A DNA stretch of 62,032 nucleotides from Conoideocrella luteorostrata (lineage: Eukaryota; Ascomycota; Sordariomycetes; Hypocreales; Clavicipitaceae), in NCBI GenBank assembly GCA_032433595.1, contig JASWJB010000263.1, positions 1 through 62,032 of the forward strand, in the 5' to 3' direction. The first letter of the stretch is position 1. Each line of letters starts with the position of its first letter. Under the pieces are notes generated by a model that was not told the DNA's origin, ran no database searches, and was given only the letters and a program-made list of their open reading frames with translations. A program made the translations under genes and the position numbers. Shown in pieces: positions 46,872 to 57,588 of the stretch.

Positions 46872-47540
46872 TTATTTCATCATTCTTTCCTCCCCCATCG
46901 CCCACCTCTCACCAACACCCGCCTCGAAAAGCCAAACATCCTCCGGTCCTAAATTCACCGCCTTGCCCTCCTCACCAACCGTCAGCCCTCCCCTCTCCGG
47001 AATCCCAATCACCACCACTCCCTTCTCAACACTCCACCTCTCACAGTGCTCCCTCCAGCTCTCTTCATAATGCGGATGAACTACACATCCCCCCAGCAAC
47101 CCTAACTCGCTTGCATCCTTCAAACCAACCTCATTATTGTCCATCCCCCCCTTCCCGGCGTCGCAAATCTCAATATCCGCACCGAGAATAATCGCCCCCG
47201 CCGAACCGCCATACACCGTTCCCCCGGATTGCGCAAAATCTCTCAACTGTTCCACAAGCCCCCTTTCCTGTAGATAGTTAAGCAGAGCGAATGTGTTACC
47301 TCCAGGTATGACAATAATGTCTGCCTCGTCGAGTCCAAAACCGGGCTCTTTGCCAATCCCAATGGAGGGAAAGTCACCAAATGGAGCGACGGATTCTTGA
47401 ACCCAGGTTTTGATTCCGGGCCAGCGAGTTTCAGGCTGTGCAAAGGGCCATATTATGATGCGTTGGGGTGGTGATTGGAAGACGGCGCGGAAGACGTTTT
47501 CTTCGTCCGTGGAGGAGCCGCCGCCTCCGAGATATATCAT
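46872..47540 (-). CDS. Family S51 peptidase (dipeptidase E-like)
   Basis: Single exon, 222 aa, close to the family's usual 220-240. S51 peptidases are class I glutamine amidotransferase-like serine enzymes; the bacterial prototype, PepE, cleaves Asp-X dipeptides. The protein starts with MIYLGGGGS, the expected first beta-strand and glycine loop. The nucleophile elbow GGSAGAI places the catalytic Ser at residue 113. The preceding IPGGNTFALL motif (78-87) matches the family's substrate pocket, and a His-containing HPHYEESWREH stretch lies about 155-166. No signal peptide is seen, so it is likely cytosolic. The substrate in fungi is unknown. The gene shares its direction with striatin and lies 430 bp downstream of it. 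Confidence 0.88.
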   Translation of the reverse strand: MIYLGGGGSSTDEENVFRAVFQSPPQRIIIWPFAQPETRWPGIKTWVQESVAPFGDFPSIGIGKEPGFGLDEADIIVIPGGNTFALLNYLQERGLVEQLRDFAQSGGTVYGGSAGAIILGADIEICDAGKGGMDNNEVGLKDASELGLLGGCVVHPHYEESWREHCERWSVEKGVVVIGIPERGGLTVGEEGKAVNLGPEDVWLFEAGVGERWAMGEERMMK

Positions 47541-47973
47541 TTCTAAAACGGGATAAATGAATCAAAGGCGATGTTTTGATGATCTGTCGTAAGCTGATCG
47601 AAGCTGGGACAGTGATAGGGGAGACCTGGTGAGAGTTACAGCATGCAGCTAATAATGCAACGCACCAGAACGTTGTAGCGGAGCTGGTCATTGAGTCACA
47701 AGGTTCAGCTGACTGATACTGGGACTACCGCCACCACCTTCGTGCAGCTGAGGTCGGTACGTCAGCCTTCACATACTTCTGCCAATTGGCCACAAAATTA
47801 TCAATCTCTTGCAAACGCATCTGCCGGGTATCGACTAGTAATATAGGGACTACTATCCTCCAATATGACATGCTATATAACAAGTTGCCGTGCTCCCTGC
47901 GCCGCACCGGCAACATGCCCTAATTCATACAAAAAGCCCGAAAAAGACGATCCATCATAATGCTACACCATGA
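47541..47973. other. Spacer between the striatin and S51 peptidase genes
   Basis: 433 bp holding the S51 promoter and the striatin 3' region. No other feature was found. Confidence 0.6.
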
Positions 47974-50620
47974 TTACCGTGCAAATACCTTGACTACTCC
48001 GTCGCCGCCGCCGCTAACAACCCATCGGCCGTCTTGACTCCAAACACATGAACAAATACCCTCTCCGCGCATTATCCGATGGCTGGTGATCTCTTGTGTA
48101 CACGATCTCTTCTCTAAACTCCAGAATCTCAAGGATGCGTCGTGACCAGCGCTGACAAGTTCGCGGCCGTCGGGACTGAGGGACAGGCTGGAAATGGCAT
48201 CGGGGTGAGCCAGCATATTGTATGTACATTGGCCTGGGGTTCAAATTAGTCACGGTCGCGGTTCGAAGTGAATGCATCATAAACAGAGTCAACTTACCAC
48301 TGTTAGCATCGAAGAACTTGACGTAACGGTCTTCGTGCCCTGAAATGATGGTACCCTCGACGCCAGAACCCGCCATGGATCGACCACCAGTTGGACCACC
48401 AGCAGCGTTCTCATCTTCTCCACCTAAACCGCTGCCATGGTGCTGATTGCCCTGATCTAGACCGATCGTCGTTGTAACAATAGCATTGACGCTAGTCTTT
48501 ATCGATCCGTCATATGTCTCCCCACTGTCCATGGATCCAACTTGCTCACCGGTCTTGGTGTCGTAAACAATCACGGCAGCATCTGAGTAAGAAACAACAA
48601 ACGTTTCGCCAGACGTGCCTAGAGGGAAAATGCTGGTGGGGCTTGCCTTGGAGCCATCCGGTCGCGAGATGACATGCACCAGAGTGTGATTGAAAGGAGA
48701 ATTGGATGCAACGCTGGGCTGAGGTCCGTTGGAGAAGCCGCTTCCAGAGCTCATCGAGTTGCCGCGAACTCGACCACCACGACCAGTCATGCCACGGTTT
48801 GATCCCGGCTGCGGCGAGCTTAACTGAGGCGGAGCGCTTACAGACCAAACACGTACTGATTTGTCGGCAGCGCCAGAAACAAGGAGAATACGATCTGTGC
48901 TGCCGTAGGGACTGGAAGCCCCGAAAACCGCACCCAATGTAGTGGGCAATACGCAAAGAGCCCAAACAGCATCTGTATGGCCCTCCAGCGTTGCTTTAGG
49001 ATCAACCCGGCCACGCTCCCACACACGGATAGTCGCATCCTGCCCCCCAGAGAAAATCCAGCCGTCACCCTGCGCCCGACCACCCGTAGAAAAGTTTGGT
49101 GCTGGTGACCACGATGTCAAGCTTAGCACAGACCCAGAGTGGCCTCTATGAGTGAAGTTTGGTATGACGTCCAAGTCAGAAGCAGCGGAGCCAGCGTGGC
49201 CGTCGAGTCTAGGGATGTGGAACCGTTTAACCATGCCGTCGTCGCCGGCTGTGCAGATTTCTGGCTCTCCAGGACTGCCACCACCAGAAAATATAACCGT
49301 GCGGACCGTATCCAGATGGCCACGTAGTCCAAACCTCAGTTTGAAACTACCGCCATCCGATTTTTGAGCATTCAGCGCCAACTCGTGCTCACCACTGCGT
49401 CGTCGTGACATGGAGCTTTTTCGTCTATGTCCACCACTTGGTACACGGTTGGGAGACTTTGGCAGATAATCGGCATTAGGAAACACATCGGTATCGGGGC
49501 GAGCTGCGGCAGACTGGAGACCTTGTTGAGCGGCGGGACCTGGCTCAGGAAATGTGCCCTCGGGGAAATCCCAGCCGTCGGGGTCAGTGCTTGCACTGGC
49601 CTTATCTCTCGTCTCTGGTGCATCTTGTAGGCCACCCAAAGCTTCCGCAGTATGATTCGGACCGGGTATGTTTTCGTCGACAGCACGTGTCGTCACAGAT
49701 GGCGCCGACCAGTCATGTTGAGCACCGTATATGCCCTGCTGATTGTCGACAGCAGACCGAAGTATAGGTTGAGGCTGAAGGTCGCCGTGCCTGGGACCGA
49801 AATTGGATGGAGCTTGCTGCATCTGAGGAGCAGCGTTCTGGGGAGGCTGTTGTCTTGAACTCATAGCATTGAAGTCCTGAATGTGGTTTGCTGCCGGTCG
49901 TTGCATCGCATATTGTCGCTCCATGTGTTGCGGCGGAGGCATGCCGTACGCTTCCGCGTCGCGCATGTCTTCAATCATGGGCAGTGGTGGTGAATCGCGA
50001 GGTGGTTGAGGGTTAGCCGGCGTAATCATCAGGTATATGAACTCGGATTGGCACTGATCGAGAAAGGTTTTGAGTTCGTTTCGCTGCGTGTCATCATCAG
50101 GTTGCTCAATTTCCACGCCGTCAACGCCAGGTATGTTATATTTGTCGGACGAAGCTAGAAATTTGTTAAAATCGAGGGAGCTATATTTTTTTTTTTTTAA
50201 AAAAAAAAAAGAAAAGAGTGGTGGCATTTCAAACTCACATCGAAGCTTCTCCTGAATCTTGCTTGCACGATCATTCTTTGCCGACTCATGCTCCTCCTTA
50301 GCCGAAGCGCCTTTAATCTGCTCCGCCTGGTCCTTGACTTTTCGCTCTAGAATTGTGACGTATTTCTTGAGAGCCCTCTGCGTGGCGTCTGATCTCCGTG
50401 CCTGGCCCTCGAGATGAGCTATCCTACCTCGCATTTCTTGCTTCTCAATATCCCAAGCATTCCTCTCTCGCTCGTGCCGATGCCATTCGGTCTGCAAAAA
50501 CCGCATCACTCCTTGTAGCGTGTACTCGGTCGCCTGGGGCTGATTTGGCCCATTGGGATGCATCCCCCCCATGCCCATTTCCATCCCGCTCACGCCGTTG
50601 CCTACGTTGGGGCCCATCAT
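47974..50620 (-). CDS. Striatin (PRO11-type), STRIPAK scaffold
   Basis: Modelled as complement(47974-48233, 48298-50154, 50239-50620), 832 aa. Striatin is the scaffold and PP2A regulatory subunit of the STRIPAK complex, which governs hyphal fusion, septation and fruiting-body development in filamentous fungi. The N-terminus carries the family block [20 protein letters not shown] (about 32-51), covering the caveolin-binding and coiled-coil start; the coiled coil runs to about 120. A long Pro/Gln-rich linker follows. WD40 repeats fill about 400-832, with Gly-His and Trp-Asp type signatures such as [11 protein letters not shown] and [16 protein letters not shown]. The second intron (64 nt, GTAAGT/CAG) is secure. 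The first is less so: the donor is GTGAGT at 50238, and the only in-frame acceptor I found is TTTCTAG ending at 50155. The alternative acceptor ATAG at about 50181 would shift the frame. Confidence 0.92.
50186..50210. repeat. T13-A12 inverted repeat inside a striatin intron
   Basis: Thirteen T followed directly by twelve A, a self-complementary tract within the first striatin intron. Confidence 0.85.
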
Positions 50621-52596
50621 GGCGCGCCTCGTTGAAACGGCGGGCTCATCGAGAGCTTACGCCGGACGAGAGGGTGGATTTTCAGGCTGGCCCCTAAGTT
50701 GGCGGCAATGCTGGCGTGTGCAGTTGCGCGTATCGAGCGGATGTATACGGCGCGCCGTGGGTTGATGTTGGTGGTAATGCGTCCCAAGATTGGAATGAGG
50801 TTGGATTGAAACCGACTGGTGGACTGACTGATTGTCCGTTAGGCTAGCAGCATGCCAGACCTCTTCAAAGCTCTAGGTGTGCTTTTGGTTGCTGGTGCAT
50901 TGACGGACCAATCAGAGGTGCAGCCTAGCGTGAGGCCGCAAGGCATCAACCCCCCCGACGCCCCTGAGCGGGTGGCTGGCGTTGTCTTCAAGCTTCAACT
51001 TAAGTAGTTGAGAGTTGGCGGAGTGTTGATTTTGCTATCGTGAGTGTCGTCTGAATCGTTATATCGCCGTTGACTAATTGTCGCATCCCCCAAATCTGGT
51101 TTAGGATTTGTAGTATATTATTGTACAATTATTTCCAAAACACTACGGAGGTGCAGGTGGAAACCATAGAAGCGCACGTGAGCATTAAGGTGCTGCGGTA
51201 AGAAACCTCCATCGAGCAGGTTGCAAGTTGACGTTGCAAGCCGGATTGAACAATCATGTTCGGAGTAGTTTCCCGCTATCGGGAGTCCAGTGGATAGCTC
51301 ATGAACCGTTTCTCTGTACGCTCAAACCGTCCCGTCAGCGGAGTAGACAGAGTTTCTTTTTCTCATCGCCTGCAGCTTCATCCGCGTTATCGCCAACGTT
51401 CGGCGAAAGTTCGGGAAAACCCAGACATTAAGGAAGGCTTGTTGAAGCATAGAAAGAATGCTACTTTATATCAAGCCATCGTCGCTCGACGATGGAGTAC
51501 AAATAACTGTCATACTCATTTTGATACGTCAAAGAGCACAATGTAAATTCTGCCGAATGTACATGCTGCCACTTCCCACATGATCCTTTGCTCAAGGCAT
51601 CCGAGCTCTTGTCCTGCACTGAGCATCCCGGTTCTAAAATTAATATGTGTCTTCCCCCTTATATCTTGTTACTCATTCGCCATGTAGAAACGCCTTTCAT
51701 GGTATAAGGCTTGCCGAGATTTTGAAGATGGTGCAGAACAAAGAATGCAACAATTCTATGCCGCTCGTTATTGTCGCTCGCGGCCCATCATCTCAATATT
51801 GGCCTTTTATTCTTTTGGCGTCTGCTCTCCGTATTTCCCGCCGCCCCTCCCCCCGGCACGGTGTAACTATTTAGTAGATCACACCGCCCCGCGCAACACC
51901 TGTGGACTCAGCCAATTTAGAGCCGTGGTTTCTAGCAGCCATGCTCGACGGGCCAAAACTGGTATCGCCCTTGTTGGGCTATTCTAGAGTTGCCCGATCC
52001 CCTCCTATTGTTTGTCATATGGGCATGCTCGTGGCTACGATCTGTAAGTCGAAACCTGGTTCTAAAAAGTCCGATCACCGCCGTGCTATATTGCGTGTTA
52101 TTTTATGCAATTGCGTTATAGTATCACACTGATCCTCTGCCAAAGCAAGGGCTTAGATCAATATCCAGCATCGCCTTCCGATTTCTGCTGCCCCAGCCGG
52201 AATCTTTGTTCCTCGGCCTTGCTATGTCTTCTTCAATTCCCACAGCGTGGACCTGATTGGCAGGAGTTCATCTTCCACTTCCTGTCCTCCTCGGTAATTC
52301 TCATGTTCCGGTGGGTTAAGCATGATCCCCCCAGAGGCGTTTTAGCAATCGTTTGAATGATAGCACCGCGTAAACACGTCCCCGAATGTTCTGCTGATTT
52401 AGATATGGATCCCTCATTTACTTATCGTATTATCGTAGCCTTTGGATAAAATTGAATCTTTGACTTACGAGTAGTACACTCCGCGCCTGGATCCGAATAC
52501 TCATGCCACCTAGTAGTCTAGATGTGCTTTCTTTTGTTTGTCAGTCAGGCAAATTTATCTGTAATTTTAGTTGCTAGATCTGATCCTTAGATCTTT

Positions 52597-52827
52597 CTAT
52601 CTCCAAAGCGCATCCCGAATCCAGGTGGTGAAAGCAGTGCATTGGCAGACACCTGTTCTGCCTGCTAACCTACACTTTGATACTCTGTAGGCATCCCGAC
52701 AAGCCCTAGCATTACCAGGAGATACATCGCACTTCTCACAACCCCAATAGCTCTCAGGCACTAAATTGACCCATCTCAATGCGTAACAAGAGAGTACTAG
52801 ATGCCGGCTATAGCCTGCCGGAGAACA
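52597..52827 (-). other. Cys-rich open frame, possible exon or relic
   Basis: A 76-codon frame opens after a CAG acceptor-like site at 52828-52830 and ends at TAG at 52597. It has no ATG of its own. The peptide contains eight cysteines in a regular spread (including CxxC and CxC spacings) plus several Trp, resembling small secreted fungal proteins. No upstream exon with a signal peptide was found because the adjoining sequence is AT-rich and degraded. It may be the last exon of a lost gene or a chance frame. Confidence 0.3.
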
Positions 52828-52879
52828 CTGACCAGTAATTCAGTAATTTGCGTGGTGTAGCCTCGAGTGGCGACGTGTG

Positions 52880-53560
52880 AGCGTAAGTGTTCATTTCAGG
52901 GCTGCAGAATAATCAAGAATAATAAGCAATATACAATATGCAGTAAATAATAGTGTATGCTTGCGTTAATGCTTATAATCGCCGTAACTTTACAACTATA
53001 GTAATGCAGATACAGAAGATTCACTATCTTTGAAGTTAAACTCTGAGTTAATTAGAGTTTTCTGTGTAAGATAATTAAGAGAAACTTCTTAATCGCGACT
53101 ATGACTTTGATTACTTCTAACACTCTTTATTTCTTCTTACAAGTCACGCTCAAAACTATCTAGAGCATAGAATGCTCGATAATTTGCAGCGAACGGCGCT
53201 CTAGACTGCTCTTGCAACTATCATATCTAGCATCTCTACACAATTAATACTAAGGGATCGTCAGGTATAGCCTACTTTGCAGGCTTATTAGTGTAGCACT
53301 TAATATGATTCTAGTAGCATCATCGCTGAGCAAGATACTAAGTCAAGCTTACGGTTTTAGCCCAAATAACCAGAGATTTTCAACTAAAAGTTTCAGCAAT
53401 ACAGCTTCACAAAAAGCTTAAAAACTTACAAGCAAAACTAATCCAAAGCGCAACAAGGGAGACATAAAGTCGATACACGAAGCTTCCTCGGAGGCTAGAT
53501 ACGAACGATGGAGCAGTTTCATCTCGTGTCCAGGAGGATATATATATATATATTAAATTG
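52880..53560. repeat. AT-rich tract, possibly a RIP-degraded relic
   Basis: About 680 bp with GC estimated by eye at roughly one third, against about one half in neighbouring sequence, and rich in TA dinucleotides. This is the usual look of sequence hit by repeat-induced point mutation. No transposon protein fragment can be read, so the source element is unknown and plain AT-rich spacer is an alternative. Confidence 0.45.
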
Positions 53561-53673
53561 AAAGGTGCATCAATTCGTGTCTGCGACTATGCTCCATTGA
53601 GGCCAACCAACGCCAAGGGTATCAAATCCTTTCCCGATCATTGCCATATTTCAGTTTTGTTCGATCATCCCAG

Positions 53674-54963
53674 CTAGAACTCAAGCTCTTCCACCTCCAT
53701 ACCGCAATCAACACACGTTTTCACCGTCATGCCCTCCTCATTCTCCACTGTGCGCCCCCATTGATGAACATGCTTCGTGTCGCGTATTGAATCACCAAAT
53801 TTACTAGCACCCGACTTGCTCAACGTACCAGCCTGTCGACGGAAAGCATCCGTTCTCGTCTTGCGTTTCAAGTCCGTCAGCTTCTCTTTGAATTTGGCCT
53901 CCTTGCGCGCCTTCTTTTGCGCTTCCCTCTTTTCGTATTCAGAATCCAAAGCCTCAGCTGAACCCCATTTCGTCTTAATCGCATACTCTTCGACCTGGAA
54001 GCGCAAGAACAGCATCATATCATGCCAATGTGACTTGTGGGGATTTGGTCGAGAAAGATGTGGCAGCAGTTCCGGATCTCTGAGCTCGGCTGTAGTCAGG
54101 TTAGAAACGACGGGGAGGACATGGGATCAGCTATGTGGGAAAAAACGTACGGTCCGTCAACAAATAATCCAGCTTGCATTCCGTCTTAGTCAAGAGCGAA
54201 TACTTTTCAGGATATTTTTCCTTGCACTTGTTGCAAACGGCAATATGAAAAACCTCGTCCCATACAAAGTCGATTTCCAGACTCTTGCACTCCCTGCACT
54301 TCTTCCTCTTGTTCTCGTCATCCAGCACACTCAGGCCAGGCTCAAAGGGGCCAGCCTTTTGTCGCTGAAGCTTTCGGATCAGTTGCATTCGCTCCCACTC
54401 TTGCATAGTCATGTCCTTGGGCCGCTGCTCGTCCTCGGGCTGGCCTGGTTTCTTGGCTCCGAGAGCATAGTTGTGTGGGTCATCCTCCGTGGATAGGAAA
54501 CCACCTTTTGTATCTGTCATGGAGCTCATGTTGTAGTCTACGAACTTGGTGAATTTGCGTGCCGGCCGCAAGGTCTCCTCGTCGCCTTTATTACGGCCAT
54601 CGCGGTTAGTCCCCAACTCTATTGCCGAGGGCCCGGCTGATGATATTGAGCTGTGTAATCGTTTCCCGTTGATCGGCTTGGTGATGTGCACATCTTCTGT
54701 GGCGACAAATCCTGAGGCGGATTTGGGGACGGTTGACACATTTCCAGAAGCTCGTTGCTCGGCTTCGCGTTGGTCGCGGATGGCTTTCGCACGAAGTCTA
54801 TTTTCTTCCTGAAGGATGCTGTGTTAGCCTCTTGTTATTGTAGGGCCCTTATACAGCGAGATAGAGACTGATGGACGCGCACAATCCTTCTGATCACTTC
54901 TGGTGTATGCGGTGACGAGGCCTGTGCAGGTCTTGACGGCGGCGGTGTGCTGGCACGCTCCAT
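53674..54963 (-). CDS. RAD14: Nucleotide excision repair protein Rad14 (XPA homologue)
   Basis: Three exons, complement(53674-54089, 54151-54808, 54883-54963), 384 aa. Introns of 74 nt (GTGCGC/CAG, with GCTAAC branch) and 61 nt (GTACGT/CAG) restore the frame. Rad14/XPA verifies damage and organises the pre-incision complex. The first junction yields the family start VIRRIEENRLRAKAIR. The zinc finger has C198-x2-C201-x17-C219-x2-C222, exactly the XPA spacing, and the DNA-binding part continues with LLTDPELRDPELLPHL and HWHDMMLFLRFQVEEYA. A C-terminal CVDCGMEVEELEF end is present, with a second CxxC. An in-frame ATG at 55029 would add 22 residues; I prefer 54963 because the added stretch lacks family character. 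Transcription runs away from the membrane-protein gene at 56615. Confidence 0.94.
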
Positions 54964-56614
54964 GCGCAACGTTTCGATTGCTACGGAGAGTGGTCGAAGA
55001 GTGCAAACCGGCCACTTATTGATGGGCATGAGCAAAAATCGTCCCGATGCTCAAAGACGGAGAGACGTGATGTTTGCGACGAGATTCACGGGTTCACGGA
55101 GGGGCGAACGGCGGATGTCACTAAAGTGGTTGTGTGGACACTGGTTGTGGTAGTAATTGCGGGGGCGCTGTTAACAGGCATACAGCATGCAAGCAGTACT
55201 TTTACTTCAATTCGAGGAAAATGCCAGACCGTCCTGTTCGCCCATGCCTAGAAACTCGCCTTCTTCCAAATCGCCAGCCAGCCCTGCCGTACGTACTCGA
55301 ACTAACAGTTCAGAGCAGTCAAGTTGAGTTCAAACGCTTGGCTCCAGCAAAGCAAATCTTCCGCCTACGATCGACATCTGTCCGCCCGCTTGCGCTGAAC
55401 CCTTCGCCCTTATGCCAAGTGGCTCGGCGCGCTTCCAGCCATCAATTTATGCATCGCTCATGCAAGCATCCGCCTTGGAGCGTTTCTCAGCATCAGATAG
55501 TCTCACAAGTCAGACATCCCAGAAAAATAAAACAAATCATGGTCCGACAAGCAGGCAGTCGCCGGTCGCCTTGCCTTTCAAACTGGTGCTTGGAATGCCC
55601 TGAGGTGCACGTGCTACACGGTCGACGGCAGCATCCTAGCTTGTGTGTCTAGCAATTACTATTTCCGACTCTGTTCATCAGCCACAGTTACCCGCCCTGA
55701 CGCTTGACGGGGTGAGGCGAACCGCGATTGCTGCTCTGCAACACAGCCTCTCATTTGCCACCAGGTAGCTAATGGTTACAATGTGACCCAAAGGTTCTCG
55801 GTGCTACTTCCCGATTGGTACGGAATGTTTATTATTTCCGTGTCGTAGGTTTATTTCATCCTGAGACAGGTAAGGTAGAGTAGTCAATAGCCAAGCTGCC
55901 AAGTAAGTATGAAGTGACTCCTTGCGGCCTCGTCCGACTTAGTGTCTAATTATGGTGAGATCACCTCGCTTCTTGTACTCTGTATGTGTGCACTATGTCC
56001 TCCGTATTGTAAATACATACAATATCTTTGACAATATACGTGCAGTATGTTATTCCATATTATCAAGAAGGGTTTGACCGGAGCAGCCGATCAATTGATC
56101 AGCCCGCAAAAGAGTTGAACAGTCATGAAAGAGGCAAAACAAGGCTGTTTTGGCCGTCAGAAGCCAACGTGTCAACACCTGTGTCGCAGATAATAACTGG
56201 ATGGTGGTCAGATGAAGAACAGCCACCAATGCACACTCAAGGATCCACAGGCTGCCATGAAGACTTGTTGACATGGGGATATGCAGAAACCCTGCAAGAC
56301 CGACGTTAAACTCATCAGGCGGCCCCTTTAGCAATTCAACGTACCAATGACAGCATGTTCTCGATACCCATTGAGCTGTTTGAACGATCCGCTGGCGCCC
56401 CCTTTCCCCGGCTCCTACTTCTGAAGTATTTGCACGGCAAAGCTGATGTCAGCATCCTGCAAAATCCGTGATGTGACATGAGCCTTCTCTCTGTTCACTC
56501 CCTTTTCTCGAATCTCCAGCTTGATGGCGGAATCCATCGGTCTTGATTGACATTTCTTCCTGAATCCCCCCCCTTACCCTTCCCTGCCCGCCGTCAAGGT
56601 TGAGATCCTTCGCG
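54964..56614. promoter_or_regulatory. Divergent intergenic region between RAD14 and the Cys-rich membrane-protein gene
   Basis: 1.65 kb containing both promoters. A 172-codon frame at 55134-55652 (plus) has no recognisable features and is probably chance. No exact 9-mer element is present, although a CTCCGTA fragment occurs near 56000. The regulatory call rests on position. Confidence 0.45.
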
Positions 56615-57588
56615 ATGCCGGGTATCAGAGTCGTAGCGCTGGGGCTGCTGGCCGCCGCAGTGACTACCGTGCGCGCCGCCAAGTTCTCCGACGTTATCAC
56701 TTGTTACGCCTTCAACGGGAAGCCATATGCCAACAACACCCGCTGTCCTGGGTCGGACGCCTGCTGCGGTGTGGACGATACATGCCTGTCAAATCGGCTG
56801 TGCCACAGGGCCAGCGACGGGAATGACTACTTCATACGGGGGCCTTGCGCGGTCCAGCCATGGTCCAAGGGCCAGTGTGCGCAGCTTTGCCAACATAGTA
56901 CGTCGTAATCTGTTGCAGCGTAGCTTGCGTGGATATCTTGCAACTCATGCATTCATGTTAACCCTCCTCTGCCCCCTCTCCCCCTACCCCTGTAATCGGG
57001 CTGTAGCATAGGGCAATCTGTCTGTTTGCCTGCCTGGAGGCTGTGAAATGAAACAAGAGTTGCTGACGAGTTGGGGAAGATGAAACTGGTTTGTTTCCCC
57101 GAGTGACGACCTGTGCGGATGGCTCGTTCTGCTGCAAAGACGACGGAGATGCATGCTGCACCGAGAAGAAGGGGGTGTTCCTGGACAAAGAGGGAAACAT
57201 TGCGAATGGCCCTGCAACGACAACTCTGTCATGGGGGCCGGAGCGTACCTCGCCGGGCTATCAAACGAACAAGCCAAGACAGACACAGACCAGCGCAACC
57301 GCGTCGACGTCGGCAACGTCGACCCCGGAGTCGAGCAACGACAGTCAAGGCACAAAGATAGGAGCCGGCGTCGGTGTCTCTGTGGGCGTGGTTGCGATAG
57401 GAGGAGGAATCGCGGCGTTTTTCTGGATGAGGCGCAGACGGCGGCAGAACAGGGACAAGCAGAGGTCCAGCGTGTCGGAACTGGACACCCATGATGCGGC
57501 CAAGAAAGTCTCCTACACGGGGCTGCCGCAACAGGCTGCTCCTCAGGAACTAGATAGCCAGGCATACCGGTCGGAGTTACAAGCATAG
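56615..57588 (+). CDS. Cys-rich single-pass plasma-membrane-type protein
   Basis: Two exons, 56615-56897 and 57104-57588, 255 aa. The 206-nt intron (GTACGT donor, GCTGAC branch site, GAG-type acceptor) is longer than its neighbours but rejoins the frame inside the Cys-rich region. The N-terminus has a signal peptide of about 21 residues. The ectodomain (about 22-120) holds some 14 cysteines in CxxxCC and CCxxDxxC patterns and one N-glycosylation sequon (NNT). A Ser/Thr-rich stalk follows (about 135-160), then a Gly/Val-rich membrane helix (about 166-188) ended by five arginines, and a cytosolic tail of about 60 residues. This sensor-like layout is common in filamentous fungi. The ligand and pathway are unknown; a role in wall sensing is only an analogy to Wsc/Mid2 topology. 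Confidence 0.82.

Larger units (their letters stand above)
50621..53673. other. Gene-poor stretch, partly AT-rich
   Basis: 3 kb without a confident gene. The left part contains the striatin promoter. A Cys-rich frame lies at 52597-52827 (minus). From about 52880 to 53560 the sequence becomes strongly AT-rich with many TA steps and scattered stops in all frames, ending in a (TA)n run near 53540. The right end holds the RAD14 3' region. Confidence 0.55.

Noticed and set aside
54964..55029. Longer Rad14 from the in-frame ATG at 55029
   Set aside because: The 22 added residues lack the composition of the family N-terminus, whereas 54963 gives a typical short lead before VIRRIEENR.
55134..55652. 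172-codon plus-strand frame upstream of the membrane-protein gene
   Set aside because: It does not begin with a supported start context, contains no domain, and lies in the RAD14 promoter side.
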